The notes under the pieces were generated by a model, which had not been told where the DNA came from, made no database searches, and saw only the letters and a program-made list of their open reading frames with translations. This document shows, piece after piece, positions 53,143 through 62,279 of a stretch of DNA of 64,000 nt. How positions within the stretch are numbered: the first letter of the stretch is position 1; every line of letters starts with the position of its first letter. The translations under genes were made by a program, and so were the position numbers. The stretch is taken from contig NZ_CP162133.1 of NCBI RefSeq assembly GCF_040833955.1, forward strand, positions 868,001-932,000, in the 5' to 3' direction. Source of the DNA: Leptospira sp. WS60.C2. Lineage in GTDB: Bacteria > Spirochaetota > Leptospiria > Leptospirales > Leptospiraceae.

Positions 53143-54015
53143 ATGGAGCTTTTTTCTCTTGTTTTAATCAATTTATTATTCTGTGGGATGATGTATGTCT
53201 TCATATCAGCAAAAGTCCAAAAAGCAGTTAGTGAATATTACGATAAAAAATTAAACCGAGCTATCGACATGGCCACGGCAGAAACCATACGCGAGTTAGA
53301 TGCCACTGTTAGCATCATTGAATCAAAGATGGTGGCACTCCGAACGATGATGGAAAAAGGAGAAACTTTGGTAAAGGAATTTAAACATTACCAAAACCAA
53401 GGGTTATCTATGAAATCAGAGTTAGTTTCTCCGCCTGAAAGGGAAGAACCAAGTCTAGATCTCAAAGAACAAAGAACTGGGATTGGAAAAATTTACCAAG
53501 CAAACCAAATTCCAGTCTCAATCGAAGAAGCAGAAACTACAGAAGGGGCAGTGAACCAAGCATTTGGAAAGTTGGGAAAAGCTGTGAAAGGAATGTTTGG
53601 CATGGAACCTCTGACCGAACCTTCTAAAGAGGCTATCGACAATTTAGAAGTGCCAACCTTCCAACCTAAGATGAATTATACGGTAGGTGGAAATCCATTT
53701 GCAGAAGAGAAGCCGACAGAAGCCATTCGAAATGAACTGATTGAAGGACCAAAAAAAAGAGAATTCTTAAATGAAGTTTCCAAAGCGAACGATCCATCTT
53801 TTGCTTCTTACCAAAGAATGAATTTGGACAAAGTGGATTTCTCGATTGAATCTGCTTTGGAAGAATTACCGGCATCTGCTACTAAAATTGATAAGGTTGT
53901 CCATCTCATTAAAAAGGGATATAAACATGAAGAAATCTCGGAAGCAATGAATATCGGTATTCATGAAATTCATTTGATCGAAACGATTCGACTTGATCGA
54001 TCTAGAAGAATCTAA
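53143..54015 (+). CDS. Membrane-anchored coiled-coil protein, SwrB/DUF6115-like
   Basis: 290 aa with an N-terminal membrane anchor (about 4-22) and a coiled coil (about 30-90). A long acidic linker follows, then a short C-terminal helix-turn-helix-like motif (VHLIKKGYKHEEISEAMNIG, then IHEIHLIETIRLDR). The combination of membrane anchor, coiled coil and small C-terminal HTH at the 3' end of a sigma-28 operon recalls SwrB/DUF6115 proteins of Bacillus, which promote flagellar assembly. The similarity is architectural and by context, so the assignment is tentative. AGGAG precedes the ATG. Confidence 0.6.
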   Translation: MELFSLVLINLLFCGMMYVFISAKVQKAVSEYYDKKLNRAIDMATAETIRELDATVSIIESKMVALRTMMEKGETLVKEFKHYQNQGLSMKSELVSPPEREEPSLDLKEQRTGIGKIYQANQIPVSIEEAETTEGAVNQAFGKLGKAVKGMFGMEPLTEPSKEAIDNLEVPTFQPKMNYTVGGNPFAEEKPTEAIRNELIEGPKKREFLNEVSKANDPSFASYQRMNLDKVDFSIESALEELPASATKIDKVVHLIKKGYKHEEISEAMNIGIHEIHLIETIRLDRSRRI

Positions 54016-54027
54016 AAATATGTTTCC

Positions 54028-54312
54028 ATGTCTTCGTTTCCGGTTCTCAATGTAGGATTCTCTAACGTCGTTTTTGTATCAAAGATACTGACCATTTTAC
54101 TGGCAGATTCTGCGGGAGCAAAACGACTCAGAACCGAAGCGAAATCCGAAAACCGTCTCATTGATGCCACTTGTGGTCGTAAAACAAGATCGGTTCTTGT
54201 GTTAGATTCTGGACACATCCTTCTTTCAGCCATCCGTCCCGAAAGTTTATCCAAACGTTTGGAGACAGGTGACAATCAATTTGGAGAAGGAGAAGAGGAG
54301 TCTGAAGATTGA
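54028..54312 (+). CDS. RemA/DUF370-family regulator
   Basis: The 94-aa protein contains the RemA core [38 protein letters not shown] and [16 protein letters not shown]. In Bacillus RemA is a DNA-binding protein activating matrix genes. Its neighbour gmk is the same as in Firmicutes (remA-gmk), a conserved pairing that supports the call. Acidic tail EGEEESED is a local extension. Its stop overlaps the gmk start. Confidence 0.88.
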   Translation: MSSFPVLNVGFSNVVFVSKILTILLADSAGAKRLRTEAKSENRLIDATCGRKTRSVLVLDSGHILLSAIRPESLSKRLETGDNQFGEGEEESED

Positions 54313-54872
54313 AAGCAGTCCCGAATCTCTACATCATTTCCTCAGTAGCTGGTGGCGGAAAATCTACCATCATTCAGGCACTTTTGAAAGAAAACCCAGA
54401 GTTTTATTTTTCCATATCGTGTACAACGCGAGCACCAAGGCCTGGAGATGAAGAAGGAAAAACATATTATTTTTTAACCGTAGCTGAATTTCAAAAAAGA
54501 ATCGCTGCCGATGAATTTTATGAATGGGCGGAAGTCCATGGAAATTACTATGGGACCCCGAAAGCTCCCATCTTAGAGGCAATCAAAGAACACAGGGTAG
54601 CACTTCTTGATTTGGATGTACAAGGAGCCAAATCGGTAAAAGCCCTTCGCCCTGAATCGGTAACCATATTCATCGAACCACCTAGCCGTGAGGTTTGGAT
54701 TGAACGGCTGATTCGAAGAGGGACGGATTCCCAAACAAGCATTGAGAAACGCATTGAAAATGGTATCAAGGAATTGGAAGAAGCCCCTAGCTTTGATTAT
54801 GTTGTTGTGAATGATACATTAGAAGATGCCATCACGGAAGTGAAGAAGATCCTCTGTGGAACACACGACTAA
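54309..54872 (+). CDS. gmk: Guanylate kinase
   Basis: TTG start at 54309 overlapping the remA-like stop (TTGA), with a GAGGAG Shine-Dalgarno. The 187-aa protein has the P-loop [10 protein letters not shown] (Lys18), [23 protein letters not shown] lid ([13 protein letters not shown]), [15 protein letters not shown] and [14 protein letters not shown]. It phosphorylates GMP to GDP. It ends the run of genes that starts at flhF. Confidence 0.95.
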   Translation: MKAVPNLYIISSVAGGGKSTIIQALLKENPEFYFSISCTTRAPRPGDEEGKTYYFLTVAEFQKRIAADEFYEWAEVHGNYYGTPKAPILEAIKEHRVALLDLDVQGAKSVKALRPESVTIFIEPPSREVWIERLIRRGTDSQTSIEKRIENGIKELEEAPSFDYVVVNDTLEDAITEVKKILCGTHD

Positions 54873-54924
54873 TAAGAATGGTTTATCGTTTAAGACGTTG
54901 TTAGGGAACTAACCATCTAAAGTT

Positions 54925-55575
54925 TTACGGTTCATCATTGTCTTCATCAATGCTTTTGCCATAGTTTGGAACATTTTTGGCACCAGCATCTAACCATTTG
55001 TTGGAAATCACAGATCTTCTTTCAGCAGGAAATAATGTGAGAAGATAGGTTGTGATGGTTTGCCTTCCTTCTTCTTCCGCATCCCGATCCATTTGTTCAA
55101 AGACTTCGATGATATCATAGTCTGGCCAGTTGATGAGCATATCACGAGCCGATTCAGGTGGCATATTGGCAACTTTGTTGGCGAGAACTTTTACTTTCTC
55201 CGCGCGAGCATTGTCTTTTCTCGCTTTTTCAGCCATTTCTTTTTCTTTTCGTTGGATTCCTTCTTTGAGTTCTTCCAATCGTTCTTTGTCTGCATTGAGT
55301 GAGGATGATTTTTCTTCTAACTCACGTTTCATTTGTTCTAGTTCTTCTCTATCAGCAATGAGACGTTCCTTTGCCTTTTCCATTTCTAGTTTCTCAAGTT
55401 CGGTGGGAGAGAGAAGATCTTGGTTTACTAGACCAGCTTGTTTTTTTAAGAACGGTAGATAGTCTTCTGCATTGATGACTTGGAAGTAATCAAAAACAAA
55501 AAATCCAATAGCTATGAGGAAAAAAATCAATACGATCAAAAAAAAGGATCTGGTGTTGTCTGTTACACTTGCCAT
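54925..55575 (-). CDS. flbB: Periplasmic flagellar collar protein FlbB-like
   Basis: 216 aa with an N-terminal membrane helix (about 10-30) and a long coiled coil (about 60-125). A C-terminal MotE/MgtE-N-like domain follows (VANMPPESARDMLINWPDYD, IIEVFEQMDRD, LLTLFPAERRSVISNKW). This architecture and the position directly after fliJ match spirochaete FlbB, which builds the periplasmic collar around the flagellar motor. Its start overlaps the fliJ stop by TAATG. No fliK/flbC is visible after it, because gmk converges. Confidence 0.82.
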   Translation of the reverse strand: MASVTDNTRSFFLIVLIFFLIAIGFFVFDYFQVINAEDYLPFLKKQAGLVNQDLLSPTELEKLEMEKAKERLIADREELEQMKRELEEKSSSLNADKERLEELKEGIQRKEKEMAEKARKDNARAEKVKVLANKVANMPPESARDMLINWPDYDIIEVFEQMDRDAEEEGRQTITTYLLTLFPAERRSVISNKWLDAGAKNVPNYGKSIDEDNDEP

Positions 55576-56174
55576 TATGTTTTGCCTTGTCCTAAATAAT
55601 ATTTTTCATAAAAATCACGAAGAGTTTTAAAGTCAGATGCCAGTTCGTCTGCACCATCTTCTCTGTTCAAAATTTTGAATGTTCTTGGAATCTTTTTGGA
55701 TGGTTTTGGGCCATAACTATCCATTGCATCGAATAATGAATGTTTGCTTAAATGGAAATTAAATTCTTCCACTTCTCTTCGTTCCATTCGATTTCGTTTT
55801 TTCTTCCATTCTCCAAATCGTTTATCTTTTAAAACTTCGATTACTTTTTTATTCATCCGTGCTACCATCACATCTTTACGAACCAAGTTGACTTCTTCGT
55901 TTTGGTTTGCGATTCTTTGGTCTAATTCTTCATTTCTGCGGATAAGACCTTTGATGTATTGTTCGATGGATAAGTAATCAGATAAACTTGTACCTACTTT
56001 TGAGGAGGAAAGAATGGCTTCATAAGAAGATTCGATTTCTTTTTCATTGGTTTCCTTTTCGGATATGAGTGAGTTCAGTTTGGAGACAACAAGTGATAAA
56101 CGGCGGATTTCTTCCTCTTCTTTTAGGCCCCGAAGTTTTAAAACCGTTTCCAAACTAAACCGAAATCGTTTCAC
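55575..56174 (-). CDS. fliJ: Flagellar export chaperone FliJ-like
   Basis: The 199-aa protein begins MKRFRFSLETVLKLRGLKEE, the classic FliJ start, and is a long coiled coil through about residue 140 (LISEKETNEKEIESSYEAIL). The C-terminal 60 residues are an extra segment beyond the usual 147 aa FliJ length. In Borrelia the equivalent gene is flbA in the order fliI-fliJ-flbB. FliJ links the export ATPase FliI to the FlhA channel. Here fliI is 3.2 kb away, on the same strand but separated by an oppositely oriented signalling gene. Confidence 0.85.
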   Translation of the reverse strand: MKRFRFSLETVLKLRGLKEEEEIRRLSLVVSKLNSLISEKETNEKEIESSYEAILSSSKVGTSLSDYLSIEQYIKGLIRRNEELDQRIANQNEEVNLVRKDVMVARMNKKVIEVLKDKRFGEWKKKRNRMERREVEEFNFHLSKHSLFDAMDSYGPKPSKKIPRTFKILNREDGADELASDFKTLRDFYEKYYLGQGKT

Positions 56175-56205
56175 AGCTGTCTATTTCTTCGATTCTAAAT
56201 AATTT

Positions 56206-59200
56206 TTGTACTCTTTTTTACTCGTATTTTTAAAAAAATACGTAAAACTTGGAATATTGTCCCATAAATACTTACATCTTATCTTGTTTCTTTGGAGTCT
56301 GTTTTTGGGCTCATTTTCGTCAGTCTTTGCCACACCCTTGGATACACTTGTGGAAAAAAGTGGCGGAACCCCCATCCATTTGGAAGGAGACTGGGAATTT
56401 TACCCCCGCATTTTTTTATCAGAAACAGAGTCTCGTGACCAAACCTTTCAACTCCTCAGGGTGCCTGGAATATGGAATTCCGTTCTCGGATCTGGCGAGG
56501 GGTATGGAACTTACCGTCTTGTCTTAGAGAAACCAAGCCAATTGGAAAATGACCAAGTCTTTGGGATCAAAATTTTGGATGTCGCAACTGCCTCCCGTGT
56601 CTATTGGAATGGGAAATTACTCGGAAGTTCTGGAGTGGTGTCCAAAACCAAACCAGAGTCCGATCCATCCTATGCCTTTCAATTGTATCCACTTCCTTGG
56701 AAAGAAGGCACAAACGAACTTCTCATAGAAATTTCTAATTTTCAGCATGCAAAAGGTGGAATGTGGGAACCACCTTACTTTGGTGAGTGGAACAAATTGT
56801 ATAAGGAAAGTGAGGCTGACCTTGCTTCTTCTTTGTTTTTAGCAGGTTCTGTTTTCATCATTGCATTGTATCATTTTGGCTTGTTTTATTTTAGAAGGAC
56901 TGACAAGGGAAATTTACTCTTTGGATTCGCTGCTTTATTGCTGGCCCTTCGTACTTTATTCACTGGCGAACGTTTTGTATTCAATGAGTTAGCACCAATC
57001 CTCAGCTGGAATCTCTGTCTTCGCATCGAATATTTTACATTTTACATTTCTCCCTATCTTTTCTTTGCATTTTTTAGAGAGTTTTATCCAGATTATTATC
57101 CAAAATGGATGCATCGTTTGCTTCTTTTTCCTACACTCTTATTTATTTCTTTTCTCTTTATTCTGCCAACAAACATCTATACGGCGCTGAATGGGTATTA
57201 CCAAGTTGTTTTTTTAATTGGAATTTTAATGATTTTACAAGGAGTCTTTCGAGCTGCTTATCACAGAAAAGAAAGTGGATTTTTGTTTCTTGTGGGAATT
57301 TGTACTGTTGCCATTGCAGCACTGGTCGATTTGCTGAACGCAAACCAAATCTTTTATTCCGTCGAAGCCATTCCGATTGGGATTTTTGTTTTTATTTTGG
57401 TACAATCACTTACTTTATCAAGACGGTTTAGCCGTGCCTTCTCAGAAGTAGAAACCTTGTCGAAGCGCTTGTTGGCACTTGATAAACTAAAAGATGAGTT
57501 TTTAGCAAATACTTCTCATGAATTAAAAACTCCACTCAATGGAATCATCGGTATCGCAGAGTCAATGTTTGATGGAATTGGAGGCAAACTCAACCAAGAA
57601 CAAAGGCAAAACCTGGGCATGATTGTGAGTTCAGGGAAACGTTTGTCTTCCCTTGTAGATGATATTTTAGATTTTTCCAAAATGAAAAATCGTGATCTGG
57701 ATTTGGATTTAAAGGCTATTGACCTACATCAAATTTGTGATTTCGTTTTGGTTATTTCGAGGCCTTTATATGTAACAAAAAACCTAACCGTTCGAAATCA
57801 TGTTCCGATTGATTTCCCTCCTATTTTAGGTGATGAAGCAAGGCTCCAACAAATTCTTTTTAACGTCATCGGTAATGCGATTAAGTTTACAGAGAAAGGT
57901 CGCATTGATGTGTCTTGTGAGATTGTGGACAAAATGGCTGTGATCTACATACGAGACACTGGGATCGGCATTCCTAAAGATAAATTTGTCGATATCTTTC
58001 GTTCTTTTGAACAAGTGGACTCTTCCACAACACGGAAGTTTGGTGGAACAGGGCTTGGACTTGCTATCTCAAAACGTTTGGTGGAACTTCACGGTGGGAA
58101 TATTTGGGTAGATTCTACTCCAGGAGAAGGTTCTGTCTTTTCCTTTTCTTTGCCGCTGGCAAGAGAAGGGGAGATCCCAATGGAAAAACCACAAATGAAA
58201 AAATCTGAGATGTGGTTTAGTGGTGATAACTTTGAATTTGAACCCATTGAAGACACAGTAGATGAATTTGATGGTGAAAAATTAAAAGTCATTGTTGTGG
58301 ATGATGAGCCGATCAATCGACAGGTTTTAAAGAACCATCTTACATTAATTGGGTGCGATGTAAGTGAAGCTGCCAATGGTGTGGATGCCATTCGCCTTGT
58401 GCGAGATGAAGGTCCATTTGAACTCATGTTACTCGACATTATGATGCCTGGAATGAGTGGGTATGACGTCTGTACGGTTTTAAGAGAGTCATATTCTTTG
58501 TACCAACTTCCCATATTATTTTTAACAGCAAAGAATCAAATTGCTGATATCATTGCGGCATTAGAAGCAGGTGGAAACGATTATTTGGCGAAACCTTTTG
58601 ACAAACGTGAATTAATTTCTCGTGCCAAGAATTTAATTACGTTAAAAAAAGCAGTCGAAGAACAAAACAAATTCATTGCGATTCAAAACGAATTAGGATT
58701 AGCAAGAAAACTTCAGTATTCAATTCTTCCTGAGGTAGCTCCCAATGTAGAGGGAATCAAAACTGAGTTTTATTATGAACCGATGGATAGCATCGGAGGA
58801 GACTTCTTTGATTTTCATGCCATTTCTGAGACAGAATTGGGCGTTCTTGTCGCGGACGTTTCCGGACATGGGATTCCTGCGGCACTCGTGTCTGCCATGT
58901 TAAAGATTGCATTCTCAACCCAAGTGAGACTTGCCAAAGAACCGTCCCAACTCCTGAACCAAATCAATGCAACTTTACTTGGAAAAATGAAAGGCGCTTT
59001 TGTCACTGCCTCTTACGTGTATATCAATCTCGAAACAAATGAAATGATCCATGCCAGATGTGGTCATCCACCACTCATCATCAATCGGCGTGGAGAAACC
59101 AAAGCAAAACTAAGTATCCCGCAAGGTAAACTCATAGGTTGGATTCCCGAACTAGACATCCACGAAGATCGAATCTCCATCCAATCGGGAGATCGAATCG

Positions 59201-59403
59201 TACTCTATACTGATGGAATTACGGAAGCTACCAATTCCAATAAAGAAATGATTGGCCAGGAAAATTGGGAAATCATTTCTCATCGTTACAGTGGTTATCC
59301 TGTAACGGAATCCAAACGATTGTTACTCGAAAAAATCAAAGAATTTACTGGGAACAGGTCTCCTGATGATGACGTGACTCTCGTGATTTTAGAAATTGAA
59401 TGA
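56206..59403 (+). CDS. 7TM receptor hybrid histidine kinase with REC and PP2C output
   Basis: 1065 aa counted from TTG 56206 (no good ribosome site; TTG 56257 or 56284 possible). A signal-like helix leads into an extracytoplasmic 7TMR-DISM-type sensor (about 50-215), then seven membrane helices (about 215-405). HisKA with ANTSHELKTPLNGIIGIAES (His438), HATPase_c (DTGIGIPKD, FGGTGLGL) and a receiver with MLLDIMMPGMSG (Asp744) follow. The C-terminus is a PP2C/SpoIIE phosphatase (IGGDFFDFH, VADVSGHG, LYTDGITEA, PDDDVTLVIL). It joins two-component and partner-switching modules in one chain. It lies between fliJ and fliI on the opposite strand. Confidence 0.93.
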   Translation: MYSFLLVFLKKYVKLGILSHKYLHLILFLWSLFLGSFSSVFATPLDTLVEKSGGTPIHLEGDWEFYPRIFLSETESRDQTFQLLRVPGIWNSVLGSGEGYGTYRLVLEKPSQLENDQVFGIKILDVATASRVYWNGKLLGSSGVVSKTKPESDPSYAFQLYPLPWKEGTNELLIEISNFQHAKGGMWEPPYFGEWNKLYKESEADLASSLFLAGSVFIIALYHFGLFYFRRTDKGNLLFGFAALLLALRTLFTGERFVFNELAPILSWNLCLRIEYFTFYISPYLFFAFFREFYPDYYPKWMHRLLLFPTLLFISFLFILPTNIYTALNGYYQVVFLIGILMILQGVFRAAYHRKESGFLFLVGICTVAIAALVDLLNANQIFYSVEAIPIGIFVFILVQSLTLSRRFSRAFSEVETLSKRLLALDKLKDEFLANTSHELKTPLNGIIGIAESMFDGIGGKLNQEQRQNLGMIVSSGKRLSSLVDDILDFSKMKNRDLDLDLKAIDLHQICDFVLVISRPLYVTKNLTVRNHVPIDFPPILGDEARLQQILFNVIGNAIKFTEKGRIDVSCEIVDKMAVIYIRDTGIGIPKDKFVDIFRSFEQVDSSTTRKFGGTGLGLAISKRLVELHGGNIWVDSTPGEGSVFSFSLPLAREGEIPMEKPQMKKSEMWFSGDNFEFEPIEDTVDEFDGEKLKVIVVDDEPINRQVLKNHLTLIGCDVSEAANGVDAIRLVRDEGPFELMLLDIMMPGMSGYDVCTVLRESYSLYQLPILFLTAKNQIADIIAALEAGGNDYLAKPFDKRELISRAKNLITLKKAVEEQNKFIAIQNELGLARKLQYSILPEVAPNVEGIKTEFYYEPMDSIGGDFFDFHAISETELGVLVADVSGHGIPAALVSAMLKIAFSTQVRLAKEPSQLLNQINATLLGKMKGAFVTASYVYINLETNEMIHARCGHPPLIINRRGETKAKLSIPQGKLIGWIPELDIHEDRISIQSGDRIVLYTDGITEATNSNKEMIGQENWEIISHRYSGYPVTESKRLLLEKIKEFTGNRSPDDDVTLVILEIE

Positions 59404-59422
59404 AAGAAACTGATTTGAAGAA

Positions 59423-60787
59423 TTAAAATTCATCGTCATTACGAGATGAACTTTGTAAAATTTTCTCTAATCGTTTGATCGCGTCGTTGTAAGTAGATTT
59501 TTCTTCGATTCTTTGTCTTAAGAAATCATCAATCTGTGATTTTTTATCAATCGCCATATCTATTTTTTCATCTGCTCCTCGCACGTATGCGTTGAGTAAG
59601 ATGATGTCTTCTGAGTTTTTGTATTTTGAAATCAGCTCTCGGACAATAGAAGATCGCATATAATGATCTTCGTGAACAATTTTTTGCATAAGCCTTGAAA
59701 GCGAAGATGGCACATCGATCGCAGGGTAGTGACTTTGTTCTGCTAATTTTCTTGTGAGAACAATATGTCCATCAATGAACCCACGCACTTTGTCTGCTAC
59801 AATATCATCCATATCATCTTCTGCATCGGTAAGAACAGTATAAAAGCCAGTAATAGAGCCACCGTTATGTGAAGTTCCAGCTCTTTCCACTAGTTTTGCC
59901 ATTTTTGTAAACACACTCGATGCATATCCTTTTGTCACAACAGGTTCTCCAATCGATAACTCCCTTAGTGCTTCGGCGTATCTTGTTAGGGAATCCATAT
60001 ACAAATTGACAGACATTCCTTTTTCACGGAAATATTCTGCCGCCGAACAAGCAAGGTTTGCACAACTCACTTGTTCCATTTTAGAAGAATCAGATGTAGC
60101 AACAAAAACAACAGATCTCGCTAAGGCTTCTTTCCCGAGTTCCACATGTAAAAATTCATTTACCTCGCGGCCCCTTTCTCCAATGAGAGCAACCACGTTC
60201 ACATCGGCATTCGTATAACGAGCGATCATCCCGAGTAAACTAGATTTACCAACTCCCGATCCAGAAAAGATCCCGATCCTTTGTCCACGACCTACCGTTA
60301 ACATTCCATCAATGGCCCTAACTCCCGTTTCTAAAATTTCAGAGATAGGAGGGCGATCGAGTGGGTTTAAGAACCTGGGTTCGGATGATCTTTCTTCCTT
60401 GGTAATGAGAATGCCTTTGTTATCGATGGGTTTACCAAGACCATTTAACACTCGTCCTAAAAGTTCGGGACCCGCATTTAATGTGATTTGTCTACCAGAC
60501 GAAAAAACAAATGCATGTGGGAAAATTTCTTGTGTGTCACCTAACGGCATTAAGGTGTAAAGGTGATCTTTAAAACCAACAAGGACGCAAGGCAAGTATC
60601 CTTTGTCTGAGCCTCGTTCCACCTCCAAAATTTCGCCCACTTTGGAATCTGGTGGTCCTTGTGAATAAATGACGTTTCCCACAACAGACACAACGACCCC
60701 ACTTTTACGGATGGGTTCGATTTTTTCGACGACATTCAGATACTTGGAAATGGCATCGATGTGTTCTGTGAATTTTTTTTCGATCAT
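59423..60787 (-). CDS. fliI: Flagellum-specific ATPase
   Basis: The 454-aa protein has GRVLNGLGKPID, the Walker A GIFSGSGVGKSSLLGMIARY (Lys181), VVALIGERGREVNEFL, YMDSLTRYAEALRELSI and the C-terminal SLSRLMQKIV. It powers export of flagellar subunits from the cytoplasmic side of the basal body. fliH, normally upstream, is not in this window beside it; the upstream neighbour is a lipoprotein gene. The 3' end faces the 7TM kinase gene with 19 bases between stops. Confidence 0.96.
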   Translation of the reverse strand: MIEKKFTEHIDAISKYLNVVEKIEPIRKSGVVVSVVGNVIYSQGPPDSKVGEILEVERGSDKGYLPCVLVGFKDHLYTLMPLGDTQEIFPHAFVFSSGRQITLNAGPELLGRVLNGLGKPIDNKGILITKEERSSEPRFLNPLDRPPISEILETGVRAIDGMLTVGRGQRIGIFSGSGVGKSSLLGMIARYTNADVNVVALIGERGREVNEFLHVELGKEALARSVVFVATSDSSKMEQVSCANLACSAAEYFREKGMSVNLYMDSLTRYAEALRELSIGEPVVTKGYASSVFTKMAKLVERAGTSHNGGSITGFYTVLTDAEDDMDDIVADKVRGFIDGHIVLTRKLAEQSHYPAIDVPSSLSRLMQKIVHEDHYMRSSIVRELISKYKNSEDIILLNAYVRGADEKIDMAIDKKSQIDDFLRQRIEEKSTYNDAIKRLEKILQSSSRNDDEF

Positions 60788-60835
60788 GGGGTCTTTTCAC
60801 TCATCCAATCATGTGACATAATTAAATCAAGCGAA

Positions 60836-60858
60836 TTGAGGCCCCAGAGAGGCCTCAA
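60836..60858 (-). terminator. Probable terminator of the 60867 lipoprotein gene
   Basis: TTGAGGCC / GGCCTCAA is a perfect 8-bp stem with a 7-base loop just past the stop of the minus-strand gene. The T-run on the minus strand is weak (TTGATTTAATT). Confidence 0.55.
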
Positions 60859-60866
60859 GAACCAAG

Positions 60867-61697
60867 TTAGCGGCAGAGTTTGATTTGGTCGGGATTGGAA
60901 ATTTGTTTGGGAGCGGGGAGTCTTTTGCCTAGGACAACATTGCCACCTTCTCCGATACTTGCCGATTCGTAGGCCCATTTCCCGAAGTTTGTGGAGATGG
61001 TAAAACAGTCTGGAAAGGTTTTTGTTTCCTCTAATTGGTTTCCGTTCCATACCAAAATTCGGTCTGGAGTTCGCACAAAGAGTTTGTTTCCATCTTCTGC
61101 CCATCGGATTCCGTAAAGAGGAAGTGCTGTCCAAAAACTAAGTGGGAAAGATTGGATTTTTTTGTCAGACGTTTGTAAGATCGAAAGTTCAAATTCTGTA
61201 AATTCATCTTCTTTGGTGGGACTTGCCGTGATGAGTGCCACTAAATTCCCATTGGGGGAAGGAGCCATTTGAAAGATGATTTTTTTCTCGGGGGTGGCTG
61301 GATAGGAAAAGGCACCACCTGATTCAGGATAAATCGAAAGAGTTTGGTTCAGTGTTCCATATTCATCATCTTTTCCATATAACACAAATAAAGTGTTAGT
61401 TTTTGTGTGATAAAAGATTCCATCCCCAAGCGACCAAGAAGGTAAGTCCCATTCGCGAAGGACCTTGCCGCCAGTCTTTCCATTTTGTACCAATTTAATT
61501 TTACTTTTGTAATTTCGTTTGTCAGTTGTCCCGTTGAGTGGATTCCAAGAATCCTTTTCTTGGTACATCACGGAAAGAACTAAGTTGAGATTAGGATCAT
61601 TACTAGGGGAGATTTCCTCCGAGAGTTGGGCATCCCGCCAGATCATTTGTGAACAGCCAAAGACAGCAAGAAGAAGGAATGGAATGAGAGTTTTCAT
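60867..61697 (-). CDS. Lipoprotein with propeller-like repeats, unknown
   Basis: ATG 61697 gives a lipoprotein signal (MKTLIPFLLLAVFGC, Cys15) and a 276-aa product; the longer frame start at 61751 is not needed. The mature part holds repeated motifs of the TolB/WD40-like type (FQMAPSPNGNLVALITASPT, IRWAEDGNKLFVRTPDRILV), so a small beta-propeller is likely. A conserved Cys pair (FPDCFTIS, KLCR) is near the C-terminus. Function unknown. Upstream of fliI by 79 bases, but a hairpin lies between them. Confidence 0.72.
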   Translation of the reverse strand: MKTLIPFLLLAVFGCSQMIWRDAQLSEEISPSNDPNLNLVLSVMYQEKDSWNPLNGTTDKRNYKSKIKLVQNGKTGGKVLREWDLPSWSLGDGIFYHTKTNTLFVLYGKDDEYGTLNQTLSIYPESGGAFSYPATPEKKIIFQMAPSPNGNLVALITASPTKEDEFTEFELSILQTSDKKIQSFPLSFWTALPLYGIRWAEDGNKLFVRTPDRILVWNGNQLEETKTFPDCFTISTNFGKWAYESASIGEGGNVVLGKRLPAPKQISNPDQIKLCR

Positions 61698-61741
61698 AGG
61701 TGAGAAGAGGATAGGGTTTAGAAAGTGTCTGTAAACAAAAA

Positions 61742-61760
61742 AGGGGACCAAACGTCCCCT
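61742..61760 (-). terminator. Terminator of the 61791 gene
   Basis: AGGGGAC / GTCCCCT with a 5-base loop; on the minus strand it is followed by CTTTTTTG. Confidence 0.75.
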
Positions 61761-61790
61761 CTCAGTTAGAAAAGTGAAAACGAAAAGGAT

Positions 61791-62105
61791 TTATTTTCCT
61801 TTTTTTGCTTTCGCTTTTTCTTTATTTTTTTGGTCGATTTCTGCTCTATGAGTATCGCAAAGTCTGTAAAGAATGCCTGTTACCGGGTTTTTACGAGTGA
61901 CTTTTGTACCACAAACGATGCATAGACCTTGCGCTCTTCTTCTTTTGTAAAGTTGTTGAACTCTCTCCGCTCCAGATGCTTTGTACTTGGAGATTTGGAT
62001 TCTGAATCCTTTGAAAAGGTAATTCCCAATCGATTTTTCTGGGTCTTTTTTAAGATCCTCTGCGATTTTATCGATTTGTCCTGGGCCTACTTTTTGTGGT
62101 TCCAT
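61791..62105 (-). CDS. Small Cys/His-rich protein, possible zinc-ribbon
   Basis: 104 aa, basic. The centre has GLCIVCGTKVTRKNPVTGIL followed by YRLCDTHRAEID, a CxxC plus CxxH arrangement that could bind one zinc ion. The N-terminal half (GNYLFKGFRIQISKYKASGA) and the basic tail (KEKAKAKKGK) suggest nucleic-acid contact. AAGGAAAAAG precedes the ATG. A terminator follows the stop. The family is not recognised. Confidence 0.7.
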   Translation of the reverse strand: MEPQKVGPGQIDKIAEDLKKDPEKSIGNYLFKGFRIQISKYKASGAERVQQLYKRRRAQGLCIVCGTKVTRKNPVTGILYRLCDTHRAEIDQKNKEKAKAKKGK

Positions 62106-62279
62106 AGCTTTCTTTTTCCTTTAAGTTTAATTTATATTTTTTTTGACGAAGGGAAATCCCTTGCCCTAACAAGAGTATCTCTCTTCTTTTCGAAAAATTC
62201 AAGATATTTTTTTCATCGAATAACAAATTTTTGATGTTTTGCGAAGTTATTTTCTCAAACATTTGATAGGCGATCGTTC

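Noticed and set aside
54309..54370. Unusual P-loop ([10 protein letters not shown]) in guanylate kinase
   Set aside because: The E. coli enzyme also lacks the first Gly of the classical P-loop. The remaining changes are modest and the other kinase motifs are intact, so this is ordinary divergence.
54895..54930. Short GTTAG/CTAAC hairpin between gmk and flbB
   Set aside because: The 5-bp stem has no T-run on either strand that would make it a convincing terminator.
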